A DNA stretch of 64,000 nt, taken from the NCBI GenBank assembly GCA_964017145.1, contig OZ024843.1:1603001-1667000 (forward strand). Direction: 5' to 3'. This DNA comes from Agrocybe praecox. Taxonomy: Eukaryota > Basidiomycota > Agaricomycetes > Agaricales > Agrocybaceae. A model generated the notes under the pieces. The model was not told the DNA's origin, made no database searches, and saw only the letters and a program-made list of their open reading frames with translations. Below are positions 10,009 to 21,598 of the stretch, one piece after another. Position numbers and translations under genes: made by a program. Every line of letters begins with the position of its first letter. The stretch's first letter is position 1.

Positions 10009-13000
10009 TTATTCATGAGAGATGTGCATCGAAAACCCACCGTGGGTGCTTGGTAGCCTACTCGTGTTCAGTCTTGTTGAGGACGATGCTCGTAGTTGGC
10101 GGAAGTCATTGTTGGCGTAGGTTTTTGTCAAGCCGGTAGCGGCTGGAGAGCGAAGCAAAGCGGTTGGTGGAGATATGACAACTCCTAATATATCAGGTGT
10201 TTTGTTCCCAGATTTGGGAGTTGAGGGTTCAAAAGGCGGCGGTAGAAGGAGACCTTCGATAGAGGCCAGAGGTAATATGAGATTGTCGGGAAGCTCTATT
10301 TCTGAAAGCGGGAATATATGGTCTTCGTCCATGCTCAATTTTTCCTTTGCTGAAGTGAGGTCCACACGTCTGGAAGGTGGTAACACCGAAGAGAGGGTAA
10401 TGCACAGGTAATTGAAACCTTCGAAGGACAGGCCTGCCATGGTCTTTAATTTGGCATCTTCTTGGGAAGCTAACCACTCTAATATTTGCAACAGAGTTTC
10501 AGCGTCGCCTTTAGTTATAGTGGATGCGTGATCAGAATATGCTGACAATGTCCGCCCGACTTCATTTCGTAAAGGTTCGATGGATATGCCCGTAATTGCA
10601 AGATGTCGAAGAATATCAACGACGAAGTCCAAGGAGTCTGTGCGCGTTGGATTTGCTTGTGCATTCCTCATGAGGAGCAGAAGGATTGAAAACTGAATAT
10701 CGGGATTGAGTTCGTGCTTGTGGGTTGCAAGTATCTTCAGCAGCCTGGTAAACGATAACGAGGATATATTCAAGTCCAAGCTCAAGACGACGGATAGGCA
10801 GGTATCAAGTAGCTGCGATATTTCTTCGTTATTCACAAACGCCGCCAGCGCCCATTCCGACGCAGTCGGGGATATCAATAGCTCATGGCAGAAGCGAATT
10901 TCTGCTGATAATTGATATCGCAAAATTGATGAATATTCATCTTGCGGCGCAGAATTCGATATTCTGTATAGTAAAGGCGTTAGTTCCTTCATCTCTTCTA
11001 TCACAAGCCATTCTCCAAGTCCGGTTTCCCCATTATCCAAGTTGACCAAGCGCTCCACAAAAGCCACCTTGACCTTCGGCTCAAGGAGCTTACAGAAGTT
11101 GCTCAATTCGGGGAGAACCTTGGTGAATGCGCCTGTAGTCCAGTAAGTTGACTCTTCTGCAGTTGGGTATTGGGGTATAATTCTATCGATGAGATCGTAA
11201 ATCTCCGCAAGTCGGAGAACAGGATCACGAATAGTAGTTTGAGTGGGTATCTCAAGAAGAGCCTTCAACACGATATGTGGTTTGGGAACGGCATACTCGA
11301 CATAGTTGGGAGCTATAAGATTCCGAAGAATCTCAGGACACGTACTTCGGATATTCTGTGCCGCCAGGTGTGCTGGTAGGTGTTTGGAAAAAGCGGAGCT
11401 GGCCATAGAAGAGCAAGCATATAAGTCAGAAATGGCTTTTACCAAAGGTAAAAGTTCGCGCGAAGCCAAGGGGTATGTCAAAGTAAAATGTGATATCATG
11501 TGTAAGACATCATCTGCTGTGCGGAGGAGCAGGTCAGCCAATGCCTGATTCATGCGATGAGGTGGTTTGACGGCGAAATGGTGATTCAAGTCGTCCGAAA
11601 TATCAACGAGGACGGAGATCATCGTAGCAAGCATTCCTCGGTTTTTCTCAGTCCAGAATGATTCCAGCACTCGCCATTCTCCCTTGTCATATGAGAGTTC
11701 TTCCACAACAATGGCTAAAGATGCTCGGAGTACACGAAGTCGTCGTAATGAAAAGGGTCGCGCACCCTCATAAGCGAGTTCCTCTATTGCAGACCACAGG
11801 CCGTCTCGAGCAACATTCGCTATCTTCCTCATCTCCATCAACTCTTCTTGAGCAATGAAGGAAAAAGGTGGCTCAAGCCCAAGGACTGTAGTTACAAGGT
11901 CGTCCGATAGCACCACTTGAGGATCTTTGGCAAGGCCGACGAGCAGACGTTCTGCAAGTATCCCAAAACCTCTGGGAATGTCATCACTCTTATTCCACCC
12001 GAGTCTTTGAGTTATTTGACGGATAAGTAGACAATGATTGACGATCTGTAGTCATCAATAATTAGGAGATTGCTAAAATTTGAGAAAGTGACCTTACCTC
12101 TCGGTAACCGTCAGCACCCTGCCACAGTACTAACAAAGCCAAAGCCCTCTCTCGACATTGAACATTTCCCATACTGTCTGCCCATGCTAAAGCAACCAAA
12201 ACACTTGAAATGCCCAGTAGTGCTTTTACAAACACGATGAAGTCGTCATGGGACACTTTCGCTGGTCGCGTTTGCAACAGCAAAGGAGGGGGGCCCCTTG
12301 GTTCCGGTCCTGGACTCTGCCCAAGCTTGCTGACCAAGTTCTCGTGAGTTATCATGCACTCTAGCCAACATCCCAGAGAGTGTTCTATCGTGCTAATTTC
12401 TTTGAGAAAAGAAGCAGCGGTGACAAAATCGCCATCCGGATTCACGAGGGCGTCTTCAAAGCACTGCCATCCACGTAGTCTGGTCAATAGCTTTTTCAAA
12501 GCCTTTTGAACCGATTTCTCGATTTTTGGGCTAGTGGACATATCCTCCAGACTGAGCAAGAATGTGTTATCTTCAGTGAAGTACCGGGCAATCTCGATGT
12601 TAGCAGCAGCATCCCTAAGCCAGTGAACTGTCTCCTCATCTAAAGTATATTCATTGAAAATCTGTGCAAGGTCCAGGTGTTCCTAAGAGAGGGGGGCATA
12701 AGAACTAGCCATTAACCGAAAAAGAAGGGGGTGAACTAACAAGAAGACTCTTCGAAAACTGAGTTTGTTGAGAAGCAGTCATTGACAACAATTTTGCCAC
12801 GTAATACGCATCATCTGCAGACTTTTGCTTCATAGTTGAGACAATTTTTTTTGTATGTAACAAATATGAAAGCGTACCTTGGACTTCAAAGCATCGTGCA
12901 CTGCCGTTGCAAAGTCCGTAAGTAACTCTGACGGGATATTATCCCGGATCGGCCTTTCCGCAGATTGGACTAAGTCCTGTAGATTCGATTCTTCTGGTGC

Positions 13001-13692
13001 TTCCAGTTCCGAGTATAGGTATGGAAAGTCTGGATGATCCCAGTCATCTTTCTCAGGTTTCAATGAAAATATGAGCCGTGTCGCAACTGAGAGTGTTGGT
13101 GGTTCGTTTAAGAGCCCGAGCAACTGTTCCGCCAATGAAGTTGGCTTGGAAGAATTGCCTGGATCAACACTGGTGGAGAGTGAGATATACGCAAAGGCCG
13201 GGTGGGTTTTCTCTTCGTATACCCTGTCGATTTCTATGGCTTCTGTGACAGCAAGGTCTCCATAGATGGCCACAAATAATGATTGAAATCCTCCGTGGAA
13301 TATAATTAATTTGGTCGAATGCTAACTTTGAAGTTGGTATCCTGTCCAAATGTAAAAAGATAAAAGACGCACTTCAGGACTCATGTCTACCGCAAATTCC
13401 GTCTGACCACCAGCATAAGCGATGCGAGTTGGCGCCAATTTACTCGAGGGTTGTATGTTGAAAAAGACATCAAGAAAGAACGCTTCGGGCTCTGTTTGTC
13501 TTTACCGTAGACATGAGGGAACATTCCAGAATCTGAATTGATTGATACATACGCGACAATCCCTGAAGCCTGACTGAAAGGACATGTACCTGTTGGAAAT
13601 ATGCGCATTGAAGAGACTCGAACTGCTTTAGGGAATCGTATAGCAGCTGTTGATTCCCGGGCTCCAAGTTGATACCATCCTAGAAGATGCAT
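10009..13692 (-). CDS. Virilizer-like subunit of the mRNA m6A methyltransferase complex
   Basis: Exons 13553-13692, 13373-13499, 12878-13321, 12741-12827, 12098-12682 and 10009-12045; 1139 residues. The N-terminal ~130 residues carry the Virilizer N-terminal signature: AAIRFPKAVRVSSMRIFPTG, then TEPEAFFLDVFFNIQ, then STKLIIFHGGFQSLFVAIYG. The rest is predicted mostly helical and repeat-like, as in Virilizer/VIRMA, the scaffold of the METTL3-type writer that deposits N6-methyladenosine on mRNA in the nucleus. The start MHLLGWYQLGAR was chosen because the signature begins immediately after it; sequence further upstream is in another frame. All six exons join in phase. The 3' exon of 2037 nt is uninterrupted to the stop. 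The gene is head-to-head with ORM1. Confidence 0.82.
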
Positions 13693-13933
13693 TCATGTAC
13701 AAGTCGCTACAGACGGGCCTCTCGCTGGTTGGTGTGACGTCGCGCGTACTGGTACAAAGTGATTTAGCAGGGCCGGCGGCGGCGAGTAATATGCGCCCGT
13801 CGTCGGACAAGTCCGAGATTCGGTCACGTTGCATGAAGGAAAGAGACCCGCAGCTAGTCACAAATTCGGCTCATACTCTTTCTCTCTTCTTCAAAAGCTT
13901 GGATTTTTGGTACCTTTGTTATCGCTACTCGGG
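13693..13933. promoter_or_regulatory. Divergent promoter, Virilizer / ORM1
   Basis: 241 bp between the two start codons. It is moderately GC-rich for the window, with no clear TATA box. An open frame on the minus strand (to about 13833) is present but shows no family similarity, so I treat it as leader or promoter sequence. Confidence 0.45.
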
Positions 13934-14862
13934 ATGAGTCGCCCAACGACAATAAAGCTCCCAGCTTTGGACCTTTCTGCAGCTAAACATCATTCACCAC
14001 TAAGAGCCCGCGGTAGAAGCGGTAGCATCGTCAAGGTCGAGGAAGTTGGAGATCGTTCTGTTGACGAAGTCCTGGACCGGAGCGCTTATGTGAATATCAA
14101 TGCAGATTGGGTCAATGCAAAGGGTACATCTGTTCTTTCTCCTTTTTCCTTTCGTTCCAATTCGTTGACGCCGATGTCTGTAGGCGCTTGGCTCATCCAC
14201 GTCGTTCTCATTATTTTGGGCAAAATAATTGTCGATACTGTTCCCGGAATGACCCAACAAATAAGTTGGACATTGGTAAACTTAATGTATCTGGCAGTGA
14301 GTTTATGATAATATACCATCTTGTGTGTTGCAATTAATTATGGTGCGTTCGTAGCTTTCTTACCTCATGTTCCACTGGGTCACTGGTATTCCCTTCGAGA
14401 ATGATCTTCACGGCGGAGCGTACGACGACCTTACGTTATGGGAACAAATAGATGAGGGTGCACAATATACTCCGGCCAAGAAATGGCTCTTCAGTGTTCC
14501 TATCGGCCTGTAAGTGCTTCGTATATTAAAACTCGCTCGAGTTTGCGCCTAAAAGCCTGCCTTTCCAGCTTCCTAGCTTCGACCCATTATACAAATTATA
14601 ATCCCTGGTTATTTGCAGTCAACATAAGCGCTCTAATTTTCGTGTTAATACCAAAGCTCCCTCAAGTACGTAGTCTCGATACCACGTTTCTCGAGGGGCA
14701 AATCTAACATAATTCCAGTTGCACCGGCAGCGTGTCCGTTTCATGGCCGATGCTGCCTCTGGTATGGCGACTCCTCTAACACCAAGTTTCCCGAACTCAG
14801 GCCGCTCGACCCCTACTCAAGAAGCCGGCCCCGACATCATTACGGAAGAACACTTCCAATAG
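13934..14862 (+). CDS. ORM1: ORM1-family (ORMDL) regulator of serine palmitoyltransferase
   Basis: Exons 13934-14123, 14184-14296, 14355-14509, 14569-14665 and 14719-14862; 232 residues. The core is nearly textbook: NADWVNAKGAWLIHVVLI, LGKIIVDTVPGMTQQ, SWTLVNLMYLALSYLMFHW, VTGIPFE, then GGAYDDLTLWEQID and GAQYTPAKKWLFSVP. Orm proteins are small ER membrane proteins that bind and inhibit serine palmitoyltransferase and so set sphingolipid synthesis. The Ser/Arg-containing N-terminal ~60 residues correspond to the region phosphorylated by Ypk/TOR signalling in yeast. That regulation is inferred here. Four hydrophobic segments are visible. Length fits the family. Confidence 0.95.
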
Positions 14863-15178
14863 TGTCAACCGCCGCCCATCGCGCGACCTGCAGTAAATCT
14901 CCTTTTAAAGAGCAGAAATATGCGAATCGGCACGAAACCAGTCTTCGTCATCACACAGTTTATAATCTCACAACATTTGTGATTGACCTGTACTCAATAC
15001 AGAAATTTGTGAGGAAATACAATTACTTCCTGATGCCATCGTATCTACTGGTATTTTATATATACAGTACAAATCCTATAATTATACAAGCGCGTTTCTT
15101 TTTAAAGCTCCTGGTATTGTTGCAGTCGCAATCTATTATAATGTTTTTTAGTGAGTACCTTGAAAGAGTATTTACTAC
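14863..15178. other. Convergent 3' intergenic region, ORM1 / MTD1
   Basis: 316 bp, strongly AT-rich, between two stop codons. It should contain both 3' ends. No gene was recognised. Confidence 0.45.
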
Positions 15179-16632
15179 TTACAGATTGCGCAACAGCATA
15201 AAGATGGTGACTTTTCCAACGGCAGGTATATAGATGGATGCCTATAAAGAATATTCATCAATTGCGGCTTCTTTTCGACTGCTATGCAACCGTCGGTTAC
15301 GCACTTTGTCCCGGACATCCTTCTCGAAATTTTTATCGGCCGCAACATTAAGGCAGATGCAACCATCTTTCAACCACTCCGTCTTGACTTTGTAATTAGG
15401 ACTTGGCACGGCAGAGACAACGACGTCCGAAATTTCCAGAGCTTCTCGTAAAGTCAAGTTGCTTGGATGAACAATATGACGAGGATGATATCTTTGTGCG
15501 GTCGCAGATTCCGATGATGCGTTAGCAACTCTTGGGCGTTTAGTATATTCCTAAGAACGTTCAGGGGTGATGCGGGGTAACCAATTGTGCGTTGAAACAA
15601 ACCTGGATAGAATCAATATCGACTGATATTACACGGGCACCGTCGTTGGCGAGTAATGCGGCTAGAGGCCGACCAACCACTTCGGATCTACCAGCCAGAT
15701 AAAAATAAATATAAGCCAATGCAGTGCTGAAAAGAAGGGAAACGTTGCCTACCTGTTGATCACCGTAATGGTCTTTCCATAAGCTCTGTCGCCATATGGA
15801 AGAATGGTATTGTATACTCCAACGAACTCTAAGCATTTAACAATTGCTAGTGGGGTGCATGGTATGATTGACTTTACGAATCCTGCAGGGGGCTCTCCGT
15901 TGTCTGTTTCTGCAGCGGCCGTTGGCTGCGATACAGAAGAAAGAAGCGATTTTGGTTGTATGAAACGGATGCTGTGAAGTACTCATGTCAGAACATGGAT
16001 TCAACGATAATAAAAAATACGTAAAAATGCTCACTTGTGGTACAAATTGTAGTGAAACTTGAAGTGAAGTCCTTCAACATCTTTTAGGGGAGAAACAACC
16101 TGTTCCAAGATATACATTAAGAATTACAGACCAAAATGACAAGTAGAGTACCAAACCTGCTGCAGATAGTGATCCTACAGGTGGAGGTTTAGCCATGTAT
16201 AACGTTGACGCTGGATGACCTTTCAACAAACCTGTTGCGCTCCGAATATGGGGAAGTACACCTTTATCACAAGACAGGCATTCTGTGAGAAATAGTCTAG
16301 CAGTGGACTCGAAGACAACTCACCATGATGCCATGAATAGATGAATCCTCATTGGCCTCGATAATCGCTTCTTCCACGCCTTCACCTTCTCCGAGGTCTG
16401 GTGATGCAGCTGCACCGACTCTCTTCAAAACAAATTCTACACCCATATCGCCGCATTGTTTCTTCGTGAATTCTGCGTAGTTTTTGCTCGGAGCAGACGT
16501 CGTAGCGAGGATCCCAACAAGTTTAGGTGGGCGAGTACACTGGACAAGAGAGGCTTTCACTTCGTCACGAAAGGCTGCTGTGATCGGGTCTGCCTTGAGG
16601 AGAAGCCCCTTCCTTACTTCTGCAGTCGCCAT
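15179..16632 (-). CDS. MTD1: NAD-dependent methylenetetrahydrofolate dehydrogenase
   Basis: Exons 16324-16632, 16232-16261, 16157-16174, 16035-16099, 15753-15971, 15603-15687, 15305-15550 and 15179-15241; 344 residues (yeast Mtd1 is 320). Landmarks: KLVGILATTSAPSKNYAEFT with the folate-site Tyr, SSIHGIMVYFPIFG, DHYLQQVVSPLKDVEGL, the Rossmann segment GKTITVINRSEVVGRPLAA, SDVVVSAVPSPNY, and the C-terminus ASIYIPAVGKVTIFMLLRNL. The cytosolic enzyme oxidises 5,10-methylene-THF to methenyl-THF with NAD+, feeding purine synthesis. Two internal exons are only 30 and 18 nt, yet every junction keeps phase. Reading past the last donor at 15304 would give an unrelated tail and stop, so the final 63-nt exon was placed by homology. 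Confidence 0.93.
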
Positions 16633-17059
16633 TCCAGCTTGCGTATAGTGAGTGGATCTGCTCGTTGAAGTTGGACAAGAATAAATTCGAACTCCAAGAT
16701 AAATCCAAAAATTTCTGATCGCATAGAGATCTTATCTAATCTATGAGCCATGATATGCCCCTCCATTCTAACCCCTAGATGGCACCCTCGAGGGCGGTAT
16801 TTGGCTTTCATCCATCTCGATTTTTGTATCCAGAAGCGACTTTTTATTTATTTAACAAATGAATTATTTATAATATACAACTTTCACCAAGTATTCAATG
16901 ATAAAATGGGCAATTAATCCGAAAAGCAAGGAGGCGAAGCACAGGTCGTGAATGGCAAATGGGGTTGAATGATGATGTCAAATATGATGAACAGGCTTGA
17001 AGTACTTATGAAGTCCAATGGATGTGCTTATTACTTGGAGGTATTGGGGCTCCTCCAAA
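16633..17059. other. MTD1 upstream region and 3' flank of inhibitor-2 gene
   Basis: 427 bp. Because both neighbours lie on the minus strand, this is MTD1's promoter side plus the region past the GLC8-like stop... in transcription order, the inhibitor-2 3' flank is 5'-adjacent to MTD1 upstream DNA. It is AT-rich near 16830-16880. No TATA match close to the MTD1 start and no coding signal were seen. Confidence 0.35.
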
Positions 17060-18077
17060 CTACGCTTCTGAGTGATCGACGCCGTTCACTTTTACGGGAG
17101 ATTCGAGCACATCAATGTCAACTTCACTTCCCTCAGCGCTCTCAGTCACATCAGATACGTAATCTTCTCTGTTTCTCTGGGGAAGAGGCGGAACCTCTTC
17201 GTCCTCGTCCTCGTCTTCCATCTGTGCTGCGCGCTAGATATAAATCAAGTATGTTGATCGGTTAGATATACATTAGATCTGATTTGCGATGGTGCTGATA
17301 ATACCTTCATGGCCTCTGCTTCATTCGAGTAATGTCTTCCTCGAGCACGGACAAATTCAGCGTGTTTCAATGCGGCTAGTTAAGCGTCGATAAGCATAAG
17401 GCCAAGAAACCAGAAGAAAATGGAAATACGAACTTTCTTCATCCATTTCTTCCTCGACTTCCACTTCACCGCCAGGGGATCGCGAATCAGCTCGAATTGC
17501 ATTGCGTGCGTCATTTGGGAGATTGAAGCTTGTGCTCCTGCTCGAGGCACCACTTCCAGAGCGCGCTGACATGGACGTCCCCGGACGACCGCTGCTAGAG
17601 ATGGAGGTCCGACGCGATGATGGTCCGGACGTATCTGCACCCGTAGGCGAGACCGATATGGTTGGCGATTCCGGATGGTACTCTTCAACAGGCGACCTGG
17701 GGTATCCCAAGTCAAGGTTGGGTATATCTGATACCGTGCATGAGAAGTTATACAAAGAAAAAAAAGGAATTTGCGCGAACCTCCTTCTACTTCGTCTGTT
17801 TCTGCATTATATCGAACATAAGGCGTTTTAGGTTCTGTAATTTTCATCAGACTATCCTTTCCGATCTCTGTCAAAGCGAGATTTTCTTCATCCCACTGCA
17901 GACTGCTGTAAAAGACATGTAGAATTGGTATGAGATGATCCGCTGCAGAGAAAAGCTGCCTTACTGTCCATTAGCATTTGGAATATGTGGTGCGTTCTTC
18001 AATATGCCCTTTGGCTTTGGAAGAGACGAAGAGCGAGGGAGAGGGTGCATTTGAGGGTGATCTTGAACGAGGGGCAT
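17060..18077 (-). CDS. Protein phosphatase inhibitor-2 family protein (GLC8-like PP1 regulator)
   Basis: Exons 17965-18077, 17781-17905, 17434-17727, 17305-17375 and 17060-17233; 258 residues. It contains the PP1-binding KGILKN motif near residue 25, [20 protein letters not shown], the [11 protein letters not shown] segment and [16 protein letters not shown]. It ends with the conserved [13 protein letters not shown] helix that inserts at the PP1 active site, and an acidic tail (MEDEDEDEE). Members bind the PP1 catalytic subunit and act as inhibitor or maturation factor; in yeast Glc8 activates Glc7 after phosphorylation of a TP site, seen here as EPKTP. The start is the only in-frame Met downstream of an upstream stop. 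The middle is a Ser/Arg-rich insert of ~60 residues. Confidence 0.9.
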
Positions 18078-18436
18078 GTCGAAGTTATCGATGGATGGCG
18101 GTTCAGGTTATAGAAGTGTTTACTTTCCAGCTGCCTGTTCAGAAGAGTTGTGTGTGTATGTTCTAGGTCTTACCATATCAGGAATTCACGTTTAGTGGTG
18201 CGTGGCGCACATGGCCGTTGGGGCATCCAAACGCGCGCCACTAGAATGTTACACTTTTTTTCACTCAAATTCTGTAAATTATTCTACTTGGCTAAAAGGT
18301 TAAAGAAAATGACATGCGGGTATCCATGACAATCCAAAATGGCTGAAGGATACAAATGAAAGTATGTGGTACTACAAAGTTCATGCGGGAGAACAACGGG
18401 AGAATTATCGGTACAGGATAAACCCACAGAACATCT
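18078..18436. other. Inhibitor-2 gene upstream region and SEC18 3' flank
   Basis: 359 bp between two minus-strand genes. The higher-coordinate part adjoins the SEC18 stop and the lower part is the promoter side of the inhibitor-2 gene. No ORF or RNA gene was recognised. Confidence 0.35.
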
Positions 18437-21356
18437 CTAACCCCTTAAATCCAGAAGAGCAGCTGTTAGACGTTCAGCCACATTTTCAGGCTCTTGCCTG
18501 GCCATTTCAACAATGCTCAAAAGCTTCTTGATACCGATTTGTAGTTTTGGGGTGAAATCGTCTCCGCCTCCAAACCCTGCTTCCTCTAACATTCTCATAG
18601 CTCTCTTACGATGTTGATCTGAAGGGAAAAGTTCGACTTCCTGTACAACATGCTCCAAAGCGCGAAGTGAAGAGACCGGAGGCACACGCAGTTCTGAATC
18701 GAACGTTTCCGAGAGGCCAAGGTCTGTGAGGATTGGTCGTAATGACGAGGTAGCAATTATCAATAGACGACGGCCCTAGAATGGCATTAGATCACAGTAC
18801 AAAATTATGAGCAATATATGCATACCTTGGGGGGTCGTCGTTTGAACAGGACCAATAACGTCTGCAGGATAGCATTGGAAAAGCGTGCTCCCATAGGGGT
18901 CCAGTCTACATTACATCATTAGGCAAGAAAGTCAACATACAATCACCATAATTCAACGCACCAATCAACCGTTCAATGTTGTCTACAACAACAACGCTTA
19001 ACGGACTCTTGTAACTATCAGCAAATGTTTTCGTGATGGCGGTGACTTTCTGAGCCTCGGAAAATCCAACCATATTGTCCGGTGAGATGAGTTTGATGAA
19101 TGGGTATTCAGAGGCTTGGGCAATCGAAGCGCCCAGCGCTGTTTTGCCTGATCCCGGGGGACCGTGTAATAGAAAGCTGACGAGGGGCGTTCGAGTTGAC
19201 GAACGAACTTGCTCGACAAACAATAGACCGGATTTCAAGAGTTCCTTGATATTATATCAGTTAACAGTTCAAGATTCTACCGAGGCCGTGAAGACTTACG
19301 TCGACAATTCCATCGTAATGTATAATACCATTCTGGATGACTTGTTGAAGTTCCTCTTCTGAGACACCAAAAGCGGGGTGCACTTCTTCCAATGCCCTCA
19401 TGAAATCAGTTCTGTTGACTCGCAGATTCTCGACATCGTCAGAAATCCCGGCCATCGTGCCAACTTTGACATGGCGATTGAATGCGAAACTCGTGGCACT
19501 TTTGATCAAACCTCCAATCTCAGCCCCGGAGAAATTCTTTGTCAGTTGTGCAAGCTCCAATAAATCGACATCGTCGTCCATGACGCCGTTTGTCCTCATC
19601 TTCAGTGTATGGATATTGAGGATTTGGTGACGACCATGTTCATCAGGAAGTGAAATTTCCATGTGAACCTCTAGACGACCAGGACGCAGAAGTGCCTCAT
19701 CGATCATGTCTAGACGATTGGTCATACCAATGATCAAAATATTGTTCAATTGGTCGACACCATCCATCTGTAAACAATACTGAGTAAATTGTCCTTATGA
19801 TCGCGGGGAGCAGGACTAACTTTCGACAGCAACTGGTTGACGACCGTGTCGCCTACGCCAGTGCCATTATTGGTTGACCCACGTTGTTTGAAGATGGCGT
19901 CCAGTTCATCGAAAATGATGATATGCAAACCGCTCTCGTCGCCCTTTTCTTTGTATTCTTTTTCGGCTTCGGCGAAAAGCTTTCGAATATTCTCTTCAGA
20001 GGCTCCGACATACTTGCTCAAAATTTCGGGTCCATTAACAACTTTGGGTTCCCGGGCATTTAACATTTTCCCAATTTGTCGAGCAATCAAAGTCTTTCCG
20101 GTACCAGGAGGTCCATGAAGAATTATACCTTTGTAGGGGACGATAAGGCCTCATAGATTAAAGCGAGTATATGTGGTATTACTGACCTTTCACGTGTTGA
20201 ATTCCAAGCTTTTCAACAAGACCAGGGGGAAAGACACGCGATGCAAAGGCACGTCGGAAGATTTCGCTGAATTCAGTGTCGAGACCACCAATTCCCATAT
20301 CTTCGAATTTAAAGTTTGGCGCGAGAATAGCATTGGGAGGAGCTCTATAATTAGGGAACAGGTAAGTAAAAGGAAGCCAAAATATCGAGCTAGAAGGCAG
20401 ACTTTTTGGCACTGGATTTGATTTTGATTGCACTGTCCGGAGCTTTCATGAAAGTGATGTCCGTCTTCTCAAACAGTATTCCCATGTGTTTGTGGCCTGG
20501 GTCCTGGCTGGCTGGCAATCCTTTCCGTTGCTCATCAGCAAGGTCCAGAACAGAGACGGATTTAATTGTCGCCTTCAGATTTTGTCCATGGTATTCGAAG
20601 ACAATGACTTCCTCAGTCGACATGACTATTCCACTGAAAGCTTTTACGAAATTCTTCGCCATATCATCGGCCGAGAATTGCTCTGCAATCTCATGCTTGC
20701 GAAGCAGAAATCCTACTTCCAAGTCTATTGCCCCTAGGTATGATGGAGCAGCTGGATGTGGTGGTGACGGTAGAGGCACAACAGTAGCTTGATCTCCAGT
20801 TAGGGACAGTCCAATCCACTGTCGTTGCATAGCAGATGCGCCGATGACTCCAGGTTGTAGTTTTCCAGTGTTATCATGACTAGCGCATGGATCAGTCAAG
20901 AAGGCATTTATACTTGAATTCGAACGTACCGCACGGTCAAGGCATAGCCGCCATTAACTAGTACATGTTGTCCTTGAGTAAAGTCTGATGGATGGACGAT
21001 CAAGCAATTCGTCAATGCAAGGGCATCACTAGGTGAACTCGCCACTCCATAACTAAGAGAAATGATTCAGAGATGTAATGAAATTTCAATGTAAGGTTAT
21101 CGCACCTGCCTCCTGAACGAGGTGGGGGTGGTTTCCGCGCGTTTGAGTAACCTCCTTTCTCAAATAAAGCGCTCGAAGGATCGTTGTAAGCATTTTGTGG
21201 TGGGGTAAACTGAGATGACATTGGGGGAGGAGGTCTCCTAGCAGATCTTGCTGCTGAGAAATTATTATAATCAGATCCGTCTGTATTCTGGGGTACGCGA
21301 TTATAAGGATTGGGAGGCGGAGTGTTATTATTTCCTGAAGACCTGAAGAAACTCAT
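18437..21356 (-). CDS. SEC18: Vesicle-fusing ATPase Sec18/NSF
   Basis: Exons 21106-21356, 20930-21052, 20403-20879, 20187-20344, 19821-20128, 19300-19767, 18962-19244, 18826-18905 and 18437-18775; 828 residues. After a Pro/Asn-rich N-terminus comes the N domain (about 85-290), then [19 protein letters not shown]. The D1 AAA+ module has Walker A GPPGTGKT (342-349) and Walker B IIIFDE (406-411) plus the sensor [17 protein letters not shown]. The D2 module has Walker A GPPGSGKT (623-630). This hexameric ATPase disassembles SNARE complexes with SNAP after membrane fusion. D2 is shorter and more divergent than D1, as usual in NSF. The intron at 20345-20402 needs a weak GTCTGC donor; all phases agree. 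Confidence 0.96.
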
Positions 21357-21598
21357 TGTAGTGCTGGGAAAACCAAGCTAAGAGGGTTTTAAACTGGGAT
21401 AAACGTGTTGCGCAGTGAGATAAACGTGTCGCGCAGTTACAACAGTCGTCGTTGTGTTGTACAGCTTTAGGTGGTCTTCCAAATCAGGGCAACCGATCGA
21501 GCCTATGATCTAGCAAATGCTTTGCTGACTAAGCGTACGTTTCTCGGGCGGAGTAGCGCCATCAACTCCTCGTCTGTTCTACTTCCCCCCTATTTTGA
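21357..21598. promoter_or_regulatory. Divergent promoter, SEC18 / STIMATE-family gene
   Basis: 242 bp between start codons. It carries two near-identical 19-bp units separated by 2 bp (21398-21437), described separately. Spacing allows regulation of both genes from one element cluster. Confidence 0.5.
21398..21437. repeat. Two-copy direct repeat in divergent promoter
   Basis: Units gataaacgtgttgcgcagt (21398-21416) and gataaacgtgtcgcgcagt (21419-21437) differ at one position, with period 21 bp. Each unit contains ACGTG and a TGCGCA-like core. The 21-bp period, two helical turns, would put both copies on the same face of the DNA, so a transcription-factor site pair is plausible but unproven. 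Confidence 0.75.

Noticed and set aside
13693..13861. N-terminal extension of Virilizer beginning MQRDRISDLSDDGR.
   Set aside because: It is in a different frame from the Virilizer signature; the family motif begins right after the downstream Met at 13692.
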